Part shown: positions 36,041-47,108 of the stretch, in pieces
Numbering within the stretch: position 1 is the stretch's first letter
Layout: each line of letters opens with the position of its first letter
Assembly (NCBI RefSeq): GCF_014805685.1
Contig: NC_060902.1
Location: 5,013,286 to 5,077,285 of the forward strand
Reading direction: 5' to 3'
DNA length: 64,000 nt
From: Silurus meridionalis
Taxonomy: Eukaryota; Chordata; Actinopteri; Siluriformes; Siluridae
Made by a program: the position numbers and the translations under genes
Notes under the pieces: model-generated
Seen by the model: only the letters and a program-made list of their open reading frames with translations
The model's database searches: none
Told to the model about the DNA's origin: nothing

Positions 36041-36119
36041 CACCAAATGCTACCAATCCATCCAAATATGCAATTAAATATTTATTTATATGATTTATAT
36101 AATATTTAATGATGAGGGG

Positions 36120-36490
36120 CATATTCTTGACATACTCACCAAACTGTTCCCACAAAATTTGGAGGCAAACAATTGTATAGGGTGTGTTGGGGTTCAGTAG
36201 CATTAAACTTTCCCATACCATGAACTAGGAGACCCCTATTGAACACCTTTGGGACGAGTTGGATTGCCGCCTGCACCTCAGGCCTCCACACAATACACCA
36301 GTACCTGATTTTACTAACTAAATGAGCATAAATCTCCACAACCACACTTGAAAATCTAGTGGAACGTCTTCCCTGAGGAGTGGAGCTTATTATAACAGCA
36401 ATTAGGGACAAAATGTGGAATGGGATGTTAAAAAGCGCACATTACGCAACCTTATAGTCAGGTGTCCACAAAAACTTCTGTCGATATAGT
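36120..36490 (+). mobile_element. Rearranged Tc1-like fragments
   Basis: From about 36235: GAACACCTTTGGGACGAGTT through AGTGGAACGTCTTCCCTGAG to AGGTGTCCACAAAAACTTCT, a Tc1-like 3' region and terminus on the plus strand. The preceding 36120-36200 (CCAAACTGTTCCCACAAAAT) is the opposite orientation, so the copy is rearranged. Confidence 0.7.
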
Positions 36491-38419
36491 GTATGTAACT
36501 ATGGCAAGCTCTTGAGCTTTTTATTATGTTTTAACAAGGTATGTACGATATATTCACATCTTAATCCCTATATACTTGTACATATACTTGTATATACCAG
36601 ATGGTCAAACTGCATGTCAAACACTACTCTTTGAAAGCAGACTTACAGCTTTATGCAACACAATGTAAAAAGTAAAGGTGGTTTAAAAATACTTGACTGA
36701 TCCCTGTATTCCCTTACACCACTAGGTGTCCCTGCAGAACTCATACTTTCATATATCTCTTACAGGCTCCTTCACCCTCCCTCTCAGTTCTCTCTTTCAT
36801 GCTCACACATATAGTCCAGAGTGCAATGATGCAATCAAAGAATGCTCATATTTCATGCACTGTGCCAAAGAATACAGTGTCTGATTTTTTATATATATTT
36901 ATAGTAGTATGCATTCACTGATAAATATTAACCTTATGCACAAAAATCCATTTGTATTTCTTTACCACGTCTCTAACACTCTCTTGCTCATTTCTGCAGC
37001 TGAGAGAGACGGGATCATTTTTGCGGCTAACTTGCATGCCAGAGAGTCAAACAACTGTCAGACAGCCTCAGGCTCGCAAGTGCAGGCTTCCAAAACAGAC
37101 TAATGAGCTTGACACGTTGGGTCTCCAGCCCTAATCGTGACACTACAGCAATGATAATGCATATGGAGGGAATGGAAGGGTTGAAGGGAGCATCACTGAT
37201 TGGAAAGTTCAAGGGTGTCATTTCTGAAAATGATCAGATGTGACGTTCAGGATGGCGGCTGGAAATGTCTTAACCCACTCTAGAAAAGAGGCTAACGAGA
37301 TGCGACCACCAGAGTTTTACACATTCGTTAGGATTTGGGTTTTTCCAATTTTATGCACCATGAAATGACTCCACTTCTGTGGTCAAGCAGCATCTGGGGT
37401 CTAGCAGAATATTAATAAATCCCAATAAATGTTTAATGTATATTTTCAAGCAGTGGAGCATGTAAAACATTTTTTTCTTCCATGTATGTTGTTTTTTGTG
37501 GTTTAAATCTATATTCTACCAAATGCTCCCTGGTTTCAGAAGAAAGTCATATTTTTTCTTTCACACTTGCAGAAACATGAGTTCAGGGCTTTGATACCAC
37601 ATGATTACCTGTCGAAGTGATTGCTAGTCTGTCAAAAGGTTTTCTGTGTGTTAAATAGTTTCTCCCCATTTTCTCCCTTCTTAACCAGTTCTGCTTGTTC
37701 CCCAGACAACAACTGAGTATCGTATCAGCATCGGTGCACACAAATGGAATGGAAGTCCATGATGGAGGGAGCTGAAAGTGAAACGTCTTTCACGTAGGAA
37801 TTTTTTGAAAACATTGGGTTTGAGGTGCAATGCTTCTCAGAAACACTCAGAAAGTAATTAACCTTTGGAAGTATCATTCGCCGGTATCACAGCCATCATA
37901 TTTGTCCGTTTGGTTGGTAAATTATGAAAGTTTTAAAGTTCCAAAAAAGCAATTTCAAGCAATTGATTAGATTGTTAGGAGCTCTACACACCATGTACTG
38001 TATGTCCAATTATTTACCAAAATAATTGCCATGAAGTCAACCAATCGCATTTTGATTTCCATTAGATTGGATTACCTTGAAAGAAGGATTCTTTTTTGTA
38101 TTATTTACTTTTTTGGATTAGGAGAAGTCATGAAGAAATATCTGCATGCATTATGTCTTTCATACATTGTATATGGAGGCTATTGTATTTTCATTCAACG
38201 TATATTGATGGTACTAGTAATATAGTACTTCAAATCATTATAATTCAACCTTCTTTTTTTTTTTTCTTTAAAATGTGACAATTTACGCATTTATACAACC
38301 GAGCAGTTGAGAGTTAAGGACTTAATTATCAGTGGTTTAAAATCTTTTTTAATTTTAAAAGAAATTAGGACAAGAAACATCAAAAGGACCATTATTATAA
38401 ACAGTGGCCATCATAAGTC

Positions 38420-39215
38420 ATCATAAATCATCATAAATCATCTCCAGGTCAAGATCTCCGAGTAACTCCTCATAACTCTCTGCTCTCTGCTTCAGCCACT
38501 GCTCGCAACCTTTGGGTAACCATGGACAATCAACTGTCCTTCTCCTCACGTTTTGCTAATGTGGCTCTATGAAGGATTCAACCATTTCTGTCCACACAGG
38601 TGCTTGTTCGGTCTTTAGTTATTTCGAGACTGAACTACTGCAACTCTCTGCTGGCAGGTCTTCCTCTGAACGATTAAAGGTTGCAAATGATCTAAAACAC
38701 AGCTGCACGGCTTGTGTTCAATCTGCTCAGGATCTCTCACACCACCCCACTGCTGCGCTCCCTCCACTGGCTTCCAGTAGCTGAACGTATCAGATTCAAA
38801 ACACTGATGCTTGCCTACAAGGCCAAAAATGGAGCAGCATATCACCTCAGAGAACTCATCACATCTCGCTGCCACTGCAACACGCTGTCTGAGATCCTCC
38901 AGCACTGCTCGACTGGTGCCACCTTCTCACAGAATGAGAGGTAAGTACACTTCAAAGGTGGTGAAATAAACTTCCCCTAGATGTCCGAACAGCAGAGTCC
39001 CTGGCTGTCTTCAAGTGACGGTTGAAGACCTACCTCTTCCTGAAACATTAAACTAACACTTTCCAAGTTTGCTTTGTAAAAATCAGAGTTATAGTCTGAT
39101 TTATCTTAAGTTTGTTATCTAGTGTACCAGTGTAGACTTATTCATTGCTAGAGACTCACTTTGTACGTCGCTCTTGACAAGAGATTCTGCCACAAATGTA
39201 AATGTAATTCATCTT
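38420..39215 (+). mobile_element. L2-like LINE, 5'-truncated (reverse transcriptase C-terminus and 3' end)
   Basis: Broken plus-strand translation contains DYCNSLLAG-like (LNYCNSLLAGLPL), an intact stretch MFNLLRISHTTPLLRSLHWL PVAERIRFKTLMLAYKAK (written here in two parts), then the 3' region ending CGCTCTTGACAAGAGATTCTG and AAATGTAAATGT. The SLHWLPV..RI.FK.L.L.YKA motif is typical of the L2/CR1 group C-terminus. Confidence 0.85.
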
Positions 39216-39859
39216 TGGTAGCTGATTGCTGATATCCTTACCCCCCTTTTTTTATAATTTGGTGTACCATTCTGGCAGTAGCGTGTAAATTCATTAATCA
39301 GACATTTATAATCAGTACTAAGGAATGTACAATTTTTTTTGGCACAAATCTTTTCAAAAAATATTCAGAACACTGCTGGATTTCTGTGTATAAAGTATTG
39401 TGATTGTGTTTAGCTGTTTGTGAGCAGGGCAATGGAAATGTGAAGGGGTGTGCACCTCATCCCCCAAACCCATTTACAGCTTTTCAATTTTAAGGATAGA
39501 CCCCAAAAACTAGCAGAAAAATGCTATTTTTGGTCTCTGGTAAATTTATCTTTTAAACTTTACATTTATTCATACAAATGAATCTTTATCTAAATACTTA
39601 ATAAATACATACTACATAAAATTACATTAAATTAATCCTTGATATCCGTTAGATTAAAAGTGAGAATGCTTTAAAAATAGAAGTGTTATTAGTTTTTTTT
39701 TTTTTTTTTTTATGAATTAAGAAAATGGAGATCCAAATCAATCATTAGTTGGTGTGAACACCTTTCCATCAAAATAGCATGAATTCTTCTACACTTTACA
39801 CGTTTTTAAAGAAAACATGTAGGTAAGCTGTTCTAAACATCTTGGAGAACATCTGTAGG

Positions 39860-39885
39860 TGTGTGTGTGTGTGTGTGTGTGTGCA
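39860..39885. repeat. GT microsatellite
   Basis: About 13 GT units. Confidence 0.95.
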
Positions 39886-40195
39886 AGAGAGAAACCTTTT
39901 TTTTTATTTTGTATATTTTAATAAAGCAACTCATGATGCATAAACCGTCATGCTTAATATCAAAAAGTAAGCTTTAAAAAAATATACGACTAAGCATAAT
40001 TCTTAATGAGGTGATAACTGACGTGACAAAACCTTAAATTCTTTTTCCCTGTAATTTCTTTTCCTAAAATCACCATGGAGACAGAAATCTCTATGTGAAA
40101 ACCATTTCTAAGAACGTCATCTATCACTCATAAATCTTTACATTTTATTATTTAATAATTTTAAAAACACATGTATGCATATGCCAGACACTCAC

Positions 40196-40343
40196 GTGTA
40201 AACTTTGAGCACAAAGTCTTTTTCCTCCTTGAGCTCCGATATGGTGTGTAGCACATCGCTCATAGCGAGCACGGCGCATCCGTACGGGCGTCGATAGTGC
40301 ACATGTGGAGGGCCCTTCTTCGAGTCGTTCAGCAGCATTCGCC
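40196..40343 (-). CDS. dock3: dock3 exon E6, DOCK_N region
   Basis: 148 nt: 2 nt completing Gly, 48 codons from RMLLNDSKKGPPHVHYRRPY through ELKEEKDFVLKVY, and 2 nt of a split Thr. Acceptor GTGCACAG, donor AC|GTGAGT. The RRPYGCAVL core is strongly conserved in DOCK-B proteins; the variable part between it and ELKEEKD differs from mammals (MSDVLHTIS). Confidence 0.95.
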
Positions 40344-40955
40344 CTGTGCACAGAGAGCACTACATTACCACGTCAACATCCACATACTGAAATGGATGAA
40401 ACTATTACAGCAGAGTCACTGTAGAGTATGGAGTGAGGGAGTAATGTTCAGCAACAGGAACATAAATCAGAAGCAATGGACTGCATATCTGAGTCACTGT
40501 CTGCAGCATTATGATCTAACACACCTGATTGCAGGCTGGAGAATTGAAATCAATAAAAGCAACCTTGCAAACTAAAAAAAAAAAAGAAGTCCATACTTCA
40601 GCAGAATTAAATATTCAAAATAGAGCTTCAGCCATAAAGCTCCAAATCCACAAAAAAAAGCACAAATACAACACTTTTCAGATACATTATAATGATCTAT
40701 TAACAAATGGCACATCCTTTTTAATTGATCACAATTATAATGTTAACTACTTTCTGTCAATATCACTATATGTTTTAATTAATAAATGCCGTACTATTAA
40801 AATGTAGTATTCAATTTTTTGGACATTTCTGATGTAAAAAATTTCAACAAACAAAATTAAACAAAAAAAAAAAAAAAAAGTTTATTCAGTGATTTATTAA
40901 GAAAAAAAATAAAAATAAAAATAAAATACATTAGGATAAAAAATTAAATAAAATA

Positions 40956-40958
<3 letters not shown>

Positions 40959-41000
<42 letters not shown>
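40959..41000. repeat. TAA trinucleotide repeat
   Basis: About 13-14 TAA units within an A/T-rich block. Confidence 0.95.
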
Positions 41001-41001
<1 letters not shown>

Positions 41002-42405
41002 CTATTTAATAATCTACCCCCGGAGCTTCGCTTATCAATCATCGACCAATCAAACATCATCTAATAAGGTTGCGTGTAAACATTTCCATACATCAAAACA
41101 AATAGTTTATTGCGGTTTTTCAACTTTTCATAAAGTAAAAAATTCCCTCCCAGTCACATCTGTATGGTGATAAATGCCAATCACCTATATATTTTGGGCA
41201 TTTTTACATTTACTGATCTACTCACACCACCTACAAATCTATATAAAAGGCAAAGCTCACAAAGAGATGAAAGTGGCAAAATAACAACTAAACCGTGAAA
41301 GAACGCCTCCTACACTAAACCTTCCAGTATTACAGCTCAGCCACTGCAGTGTGTTAGCGATCACCAACACTAACACACACTAACTCCTCTTTCTATAATA
41401 TGACTAATATGACTGAATGGATCGTCTTGTTTACTTTATTTTTTGGATTTATTTTAGTTTTCGTTTAATATGAAATGACTGTTACACCAATTATGGATAA
41501 TTAAAATAAATAAATGGGCAATTAAAACCTTGACAACAATGTGTAAGAGAAATTAAAACAGGTCAGTCCAAGTTTCTAATTTGGAGTCAATAAAATTAAT
41601 TTAATGTATTCTCTATATATTGATGGTAAATAAAATAAAAAACCTTTTCAGAAATAAATACTACTGTGAATGATATTTGAATATATTCAAGTATGATAAC
41701 ATCTTTGAATGGAAGACAGAAAAGACCAAAAAACAAAAAGAATGTCACAGAAATGAGAGAAAAAAATACACAGTATTAAACTGATAAATAAATGATGATA
41801 ATAATGAAATAATGATAATGATGATGGTTGGTATTATTGCAGTAATCATAATAATAAACATATTTTCAACATATTGCAAGGTACTAAAATATTTATGTCA
41901 CATATTAATATGTAATAAGTACTATTAATTCATCTAAAGCAGATAAAAACAAAGAAAAGCAGAGTGCTAAAATCGCATTATCATTGCATACTGGGTATAT
42001 TAGGATGACTTCTTATAGCACATTATCCTCACAGCATCCTGATGAGGGAAGGACTATCATCCACCATCCAGAGCATAAAGAGCAGCATAAATCCTTGTCG
42101 TTTTTTACTGATTCATGTGTAATAGCTTATCACACAAATTAACATAGATGGAATCTTCTGACAAGGTAATAAAAAGCAATACAAATACTGTGCAAATGGG
42201 CTGCATTCTACTGATTGTACTGTTCTTTTTGCACATTACTGAGTCCAAATGCACAATGCTGCAGTTACATAACAGCACCTGTGATGTGAATTCCATAGCA
42301 GGTAAAGTGAAGTGCAAAAGAGGGAGACAGAGAAAGAGAAAGAATGAGAGCAAAAGAGAGACAGAAAGAGAAATGGAGCACATTCGGCTCAGAGCGAAAA
42401 AAGTC

Positions 42406-42408
<3 letters not shown>

Positions 42409-42450
<42 letters not shown>
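42409..42450. repeat. GT/CA microsatellite beside the E5 donor
   Basis: 21 GT units on the plus strand, hence CA in the transcript, starting 40 nt after the E5 donor site. Confidence 0.97.
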
Positions 42451-42451
<1 letters not shown>

Positions 42452-42489
42452 GATTTTAGCTCTGCTTTATAAAGGAAAAATTCACTTAC

Positions 42490-42550
42490 CGGTCCTGATG
42501 ACCTGAGCAACAACGTATAGGTCTCGTTTCATATCCTTATTGCTCAAATC
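42490..42550 (-). CDS. dock3: dock3 exon E5, DOCK_N region
   Basis: 61 nt, 20 codons DLSNKDMKRDLYVVAQVIRT plus one base of a split Gly. Acceptor TCTCTCTAG, donor G|GTAAGTG. Corresponds to the DOCK3 strand DLSSKDMKRDLYIVAHVIR. The length is not a multiple of three, so skipping would shift the frame. It is hemmed in by simple repeats on both intron sides (CT at the acceptor, CA 40 nt after the donor). Confidence 0.95.
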
Positions 42551-42983
42551 CTAGAGAGAGAGAGAGGGGGGGGTTCGGGGGACAGAAGGCATACTCTTGA
42601 GCAATGAATGTCAATTTCATGGGACATCATTGTATCCCGTGTGCCCAATGTTCAATTTACAGCCAGGATAAAGTGTTCTCTAATATGCTTTCAGTACTTA
42701 CTGTGTATTAAGTCTGATTTAAAAGAAAGTGTTCATGTTTCTAATGACTGCTGGATATAATGAGTGCTCAATGTTCTGGATCATAGTCATAAGGATAAGC
42801 AAGGGGCAAGTGAATTTACAATATGGTTATTATTCTGAAACAGTTTCTGAATCAAGGTGTAAAAACTGTTCTTTGTAAATATACACCAATATGAGTTACC
42901 TAAGAAACAGCAATGGGATTATATCTTTATGTTGAGTATCACATTCACTTCATTGTTTTATTAAGAAAATATTAGTATATTGT

Positions 42984-44267
42984 AAGTGGTGGATGAAGTA
43001 CACAAACAATGCATTTGAGTTAAAGTAGAGATAAAGTAGGCTGAATATGATTCCAGGAATAGTAAAACATGCTCACTTGAGTAAAAGTACAAAAGTATTT
43101 GCATTCAAATGTACTTAAGTATCCGAAGTATTATGATTTATTATGGCTTCAATGTTCCTATTATCATTTTTGTCACAAGACTCTTGCATAATCGATTTTG
43201 TTTATGTGAAAAGACTCGAATGTTACTCTCAGCGCACCGATCTATCAATAAAATAATAATAATGAGTCAAACATCATTATCATCAACCCAAAACGTTCTT
43301 TTTCTTCTTTTGGCTTCTCCTATTAGGGGTCGCCACAGCAGTTTATCCGTCTCCATACCCCCTGTCCTCTACATCTGCCTTTTCAAACCAACTACCTGCA
43401 TGTCTTCCTTCATCACATCCATAAAACTCCTCCTTGGTCTTCCTTTTTTCCTCCTTCCTGGTGGTTCCATCCTCAGCATTCTCCTACTGATATACCCCAT
43501 GTCCCTCCTCTGCACATGTCCAAACCATCTCAATCTCACCTCCCTTACCTTGTCCCCAAAACGTCCTACATGCGCTGTCTCTCTAGTAAACTTATTTCTA
43601 ATCCTGTCCATCGTCGTCACTTCCAACAAAAACCTCAGCATCTTCAGCTCTGCTACCTCCAGCTCCACCTCATGTCTTTTATCCAATGCCACTGTCTCTA
43701 ATCCATACAACATCGCAGGTCTCACCACAGTCCTATAAACTTTCCCTTTTACTCTTTTGGATACTCTATCACAAATCACTCCTGTCACTATTCTCCACCC
43801 ACTCCACTCTGCCTGCACTCTCTTCTTTACTTCTCTAACACACTCTCCATTACTTTGCACTGTTGACCCCAGGTACCTGAACTCCTCCACTTTCTCCACC
43901 TCTTCTCCCTGCAACTGCACCACTCCACTGCCCACCCTCTCATTCACACACATGTACTCTGTCTTACTCCTACTGACTTTCATTCCTCTTCTCTCCAGTG
44001 TGTACCTCCAGCTCTCCAGGCTCTTCTCAACCTGCTCCCAAAACCTTATTTTTAACTACTTAAAAAAGAAAATCATGCAAATGAGCCCACAGGTGTTGTA
44101 GCAAGTTCGAGTCAGGAGTTTCTTCCATCATTTATTCCACTCAAAATGTTCTGCTGGTAACTGATGCTGAACTGTATGTTCCTATACTGTAGATACCACC
44201 AAGCAGAACAAAGCATGTTCAAAACAGAGCGTGTGTAAAAAAGTTACTTTGTTACTGTCCACCACTG
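42984..44267. mobile_element. hAT-like non-autonomous element containing a LINE insertion
   Basis: Left end AAGTGGTGGATGAAGTACAC; right end, reverse complemented, CAGTGGTGGACAGTAACAAA: inverted termini of the Tol2/hAT type, with sub-terminal 'gagtaaaagtac' phrases. Flanking octamers TATATTGT (42976-42983) and TATATAAT (44268-44275) match at six of eight positions, consistent with an old 8-bp target duplication. Most of the inside (43295-44036) is an RTE-like LINE. Confidence 0.8.
43295..44036 (-). mobile_element. RTE-like LINE, 5'-truncated reverse transcriptase C-terminus
   Basis: A minus-strand open frame of about 204 codons (43369-43983) encodes the C-terminal part of a non-LTR reverse transcriptase: SRSKTEYMC, VEKVEEFRYLGSTVQSNGEC, RPAMLYGLETVAL, EVAELKMLRF, RLRWFGHVQRR and RRMLRMEPPGRRKKGRPRRS. 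YLGS and WFGHV..R are standard thumb-region motifs. It lacks the catalytic palm, so it is inactive. The 3' tail (GGGGTCGCCACAGCAG on the plus strand) is shared with the SINE at 51673. Flanking CCCAAAAC at 43287-43294 and 44037-44044 looks like its target duplication. Confidence 0.9.
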
Positions 44268-44611
44268 TATATAATGCAGTTAAAAATAATATTATACAGT
44301 AACTGATAGAGATCAGATTCATCAGGATTTTGTATTATTGTACAATTTGTGTTATTACATTTACATTATATTTTCAAATACATTCAACTACATGCTAATG
44401 TTTTCCATGAAGTACAGTATTACATTTCTCATTGAATTTCAACTTTCAATTTTGATTGAAGTTTCCTGATTTTTTTACTTTACATTTTGTTGTTTTATTG
44501 ATAAACCAACTTTTTCCAACGTATGCATTTGACCTACCAATTTTAAAGGTGTTTTACATTTCATAAAAAAAAAGAAGATAAAAACCCCTTCTCTCTACTT
44601 TTTTTTTTTAC

Positions 44612-44693
44612 CGTAAACAGTGCGCAGAGCCGGTCGATTTTCTCTGGGTTCTTTGGTCCTCCGTTTTTGTTGAGCCTCACCATGAACTTCTCA
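44612..44693 (-). CDS. dock3: dock3 exon E4, DOCK_N region
   Basis: 82 nt: one base completing Ser, then 27 codons including FMVRLNKNGGPKNPEKIDRL and ending CALFT. Acceptor GTTGCAG, donor ACG|GTAAAA. Continues directly from E3 in the DOCK_N region and matches DOCK3 with a few conservative changes. Leaves in phase 0. Confidence 0.95.
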
Positions 44694-45859
44694 CTGCAAC
44701 AAAACAGTACAGGTCTATATTTACCTTGAAATCATTGCGTACGATGCCTAGTTGCTCATATCTTAACAACTCAATACATCCTGATGTTCTTTAATACAAA
44801 CAGCTCTACGTAATGTCAATTAAGGGTGGCCTCCTGGAGACGCTTTGACACCTTAGCGGCTCTCGCACATGAGAAACTGAGACTAAAGAGGAGATGGACA
44901 GTTAATAATGTGCCTCGTTCTCCTCTTGTTCCCCACAGGGGGTCTGGGAAAATCAAGGATGGAGAGACAGTGCGATGACAGGAGGAGAATGAGGGAAAGC
45001 TGGGAACTTTAATCAGATCTGAGGGACGAGAGGAGAATACTTTCTGTCTGCCACAGCAAAGTCTAATGGAAGCAGGGTGTCATGGGTTATGAGAGTTTGT
45101 GGGAGGGAGACAGACAAGAGAAATGTAGTCTACCTGAGGCATGGCTGACAGAAAAATAGGCTGACCAGACAGATGCTACATCAGATGAAGACATATTTCT
45201 TTAAAAGTCAATTAGAGTAGCGCCTTCAATTTGTCTCCCTGGCCCTGTTCACACCTGCTCTCTCACATATTCAACTCTAATGAACTTGTCCAAAGTGTAC
45301 AGGGCTGTCATCGTTCTTGAATTTATTTTGGATAATTGCTGTGTCTGGAAAATATCCCATTTCATATAAACTGGGGCTCATTTAAATACTGGTCCACATC
45401 TGATTTCTGTAGTATCGCTTCCATTTGTTTTGTGTTTCTACTCCATATTCGGCAGACAGGAGAATCAATCTTGTGGTAATTGATTTGTAAAATACTTTCT
45501 AGCAATTTAATGCACTTGGCAGCTTTAATATATAGTAGCAATCCTTTTAAATGGCATAATAGCATAACATTGAAACATTGCTGCAAATGTATGAACTAAA
45601 AGTAATGGCAGGTTTGTTAATTGGACAGAATACAAACATGACACTTGACTCAATTATTATTATTTATTTCATAAATATTATATCATTGTATATTTTATAT
45701 GTTATTTTGCCTTCTTACATCCTTATGTCACTTAGTCACTAAGTCTTGACATCTGTATTACACACATCCACACTTTGTTTTTCTGTTTCCAGGTTGTTAT
45801 GCATGTGTGTTGATTTTAATTATTAAATACACAACATGACCTACATGCACATCGTGTGC

Positions 45860-46215
45860 TCTATATGTACTGGGGCAACCTGACAATCACACCCCTAATC
45901 CATTATAAAGTGATCAATAAAGATGATGGTTCCTTCAATGTTTCTATAATAGTGTCCTTTGTTCTGTGGTTTTCCAGTAGATTTTGTAAATTGGCTTTTG
46001 GGATCTGTGCTAATTAAGCCACAAGAGCACAGATGTATAGATGTCAAGCAAAAGGTTTTTTGCACTGTTCCAAATCATCCCAATGACGAGGTCGAGGTTT
46101 TGTGTAGGCCACTGAATCTCTTTGATTCAAACATTTTTAAACCAGTTATTTACTGACCTTGTTTCATGCACTTAGTCCCTAAATTTCCATGAGTCCTTAT
46201 TGCCCATATAGTGTA
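45860..46215 (-). mobile_element. Tc1-like short fragment
   Basis: Plus strand contains GCTAATTAAGCCACAAGAGC, a 'ccaaatcatcccaa' piece and a terminal CATATAGTGTATCTTAG. Matches the non-coding parts of the other short Tc1-like pieces. Boundaries approximate. Confidence 0.5.
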
Positions 46216-46410
46216 TCTTAGTTTGCTGCTTTCTTTGTTCATTATTAACACATTATGATGATAAATATTCTCAAATTGTCCATCATTAAAACAGTGAGTT
46301 CACACTCTTGGGTCTAAACTTATCAACCTGTATGTTACACATGTTAGCTTACATATGTAAACCATAATTATACAAAAAAGAAAACAAATGCATTCATGCA
46401 AAACTCATGT

Positions 46411-47108
46411 TGAGCCGCACCTGGCTATAAGCCACAGGTGTCTACATTGAAACTAATGAACTTTACAGAAGCTTTAACGAAAGACAGTGTCTGTTACACG
46501 GTGTAACGGGTGAAATATGTTGTGGCTCCTTTAAGAGCAGAGCGGCATTTTGGGAATAGCCTGCCGCCACATTTTTCCGCTATTACTGCATGTGTGCAAG
46601 ACCGAGGAATATGTCCATATTATTTTCTTTGACTAACCCGTAACGCTGTTGCCAAGAAAAATAAAAAAGCACGAGTTTTGGAAACCTGTCTGTGCTTATA
46701 TGATTTCTGTTGCAACTGGAGTTAGCGAGCTCTCCCTTCACCCTGACTCAACGCGCTACAACGGCTTGTATCTAAACAGTAGCCTACCAAGAAAGTAATT
46801 GTTCACTGTCTTCCTCCTTCCTTTCACAACTATTTCTTTCAAAAGTTTATCTTTTGGCATCGTCATGCGTTTAAAAAAAACGTTTTTTCTCCCGATGCCG
46901 TGCAGCTCAGAACACAGGTGAGGTGCGTTTTTTCGTTTCCGTTCGGCGATTTTATTGGTCTAATGTTATGGGGCTCAGTTTTTTGGCTTGAAGTTTGTGA
47001 AACCGGGAAAAACCCAGGAAAAATTCATAAATTTGCCGCTTCTTTGTTTAAGCCGCGGGTTTCAAAGCGTGGGAAAAAGTAGCGGCTTATAGTCCGAAAA
47101 ATACGGTA
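46411..47108. mobile_element. MITE with TACCGTATTTTCCGG-type termini, copy 2 (opposite direction)
   Basis: Right end AGTCCGAAAAATACGGTA equals the left end of copy 1 (10727-11350) reversed; the other end is truncated inside the element near 46411. About 260 bp (46501-46760) is absent from copy 1, so copy 1 looks like an internally deleted derivative. Confidence 0.85.

Larger units (their letters stand above)
32276..40195 (-). other. dock3 intron E6-E7, 7.9 kb
   Basis: Repeat-rich: one arm of an inverted repeat pair (33003-33520), SINE fragments (34240-34400, 35935-36040), a 5'-truncated SINE (35184-35314), an ATT repeat (35636-35694), Tc1-like fragments (36120-36490), an L2-like LINE (38420-39215) and a GT repeat (39860-39885). 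About 33520-34230, 34410-35160, 36500-38400 and 39230-39850 show no recognised element. Confidence 0.75.
40344..42489 (-). other. dock3 intron E5-E6
   Basis: Very AT-rich. Contains a GT/CA repeat (42409-42450) next to the E5 donor and a TAA repeat (40959-41000). No transposon or coding sequence was recognised in the remainder. Confidence 0.7.
42551..44611 (-). other. dock3 intron E4-E5
   Basis: Mostly one nested transposon: an hAT-like element (42984-44267) carrying an inserted RTE-like LINE fragment (43295-44036). Next to E5 the acceptor tract is a C-run plus CT repeat. 44268-44611 and 42590-42975 hold nothing recognised. Confidence 0.8.

Noticed and set aside
43109..43738. 209-codon open frame on the plus strand
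   Set aside because: It is antisense to the RTE-like reverse transcriptase fragment, which has the recognisable protein motifs.
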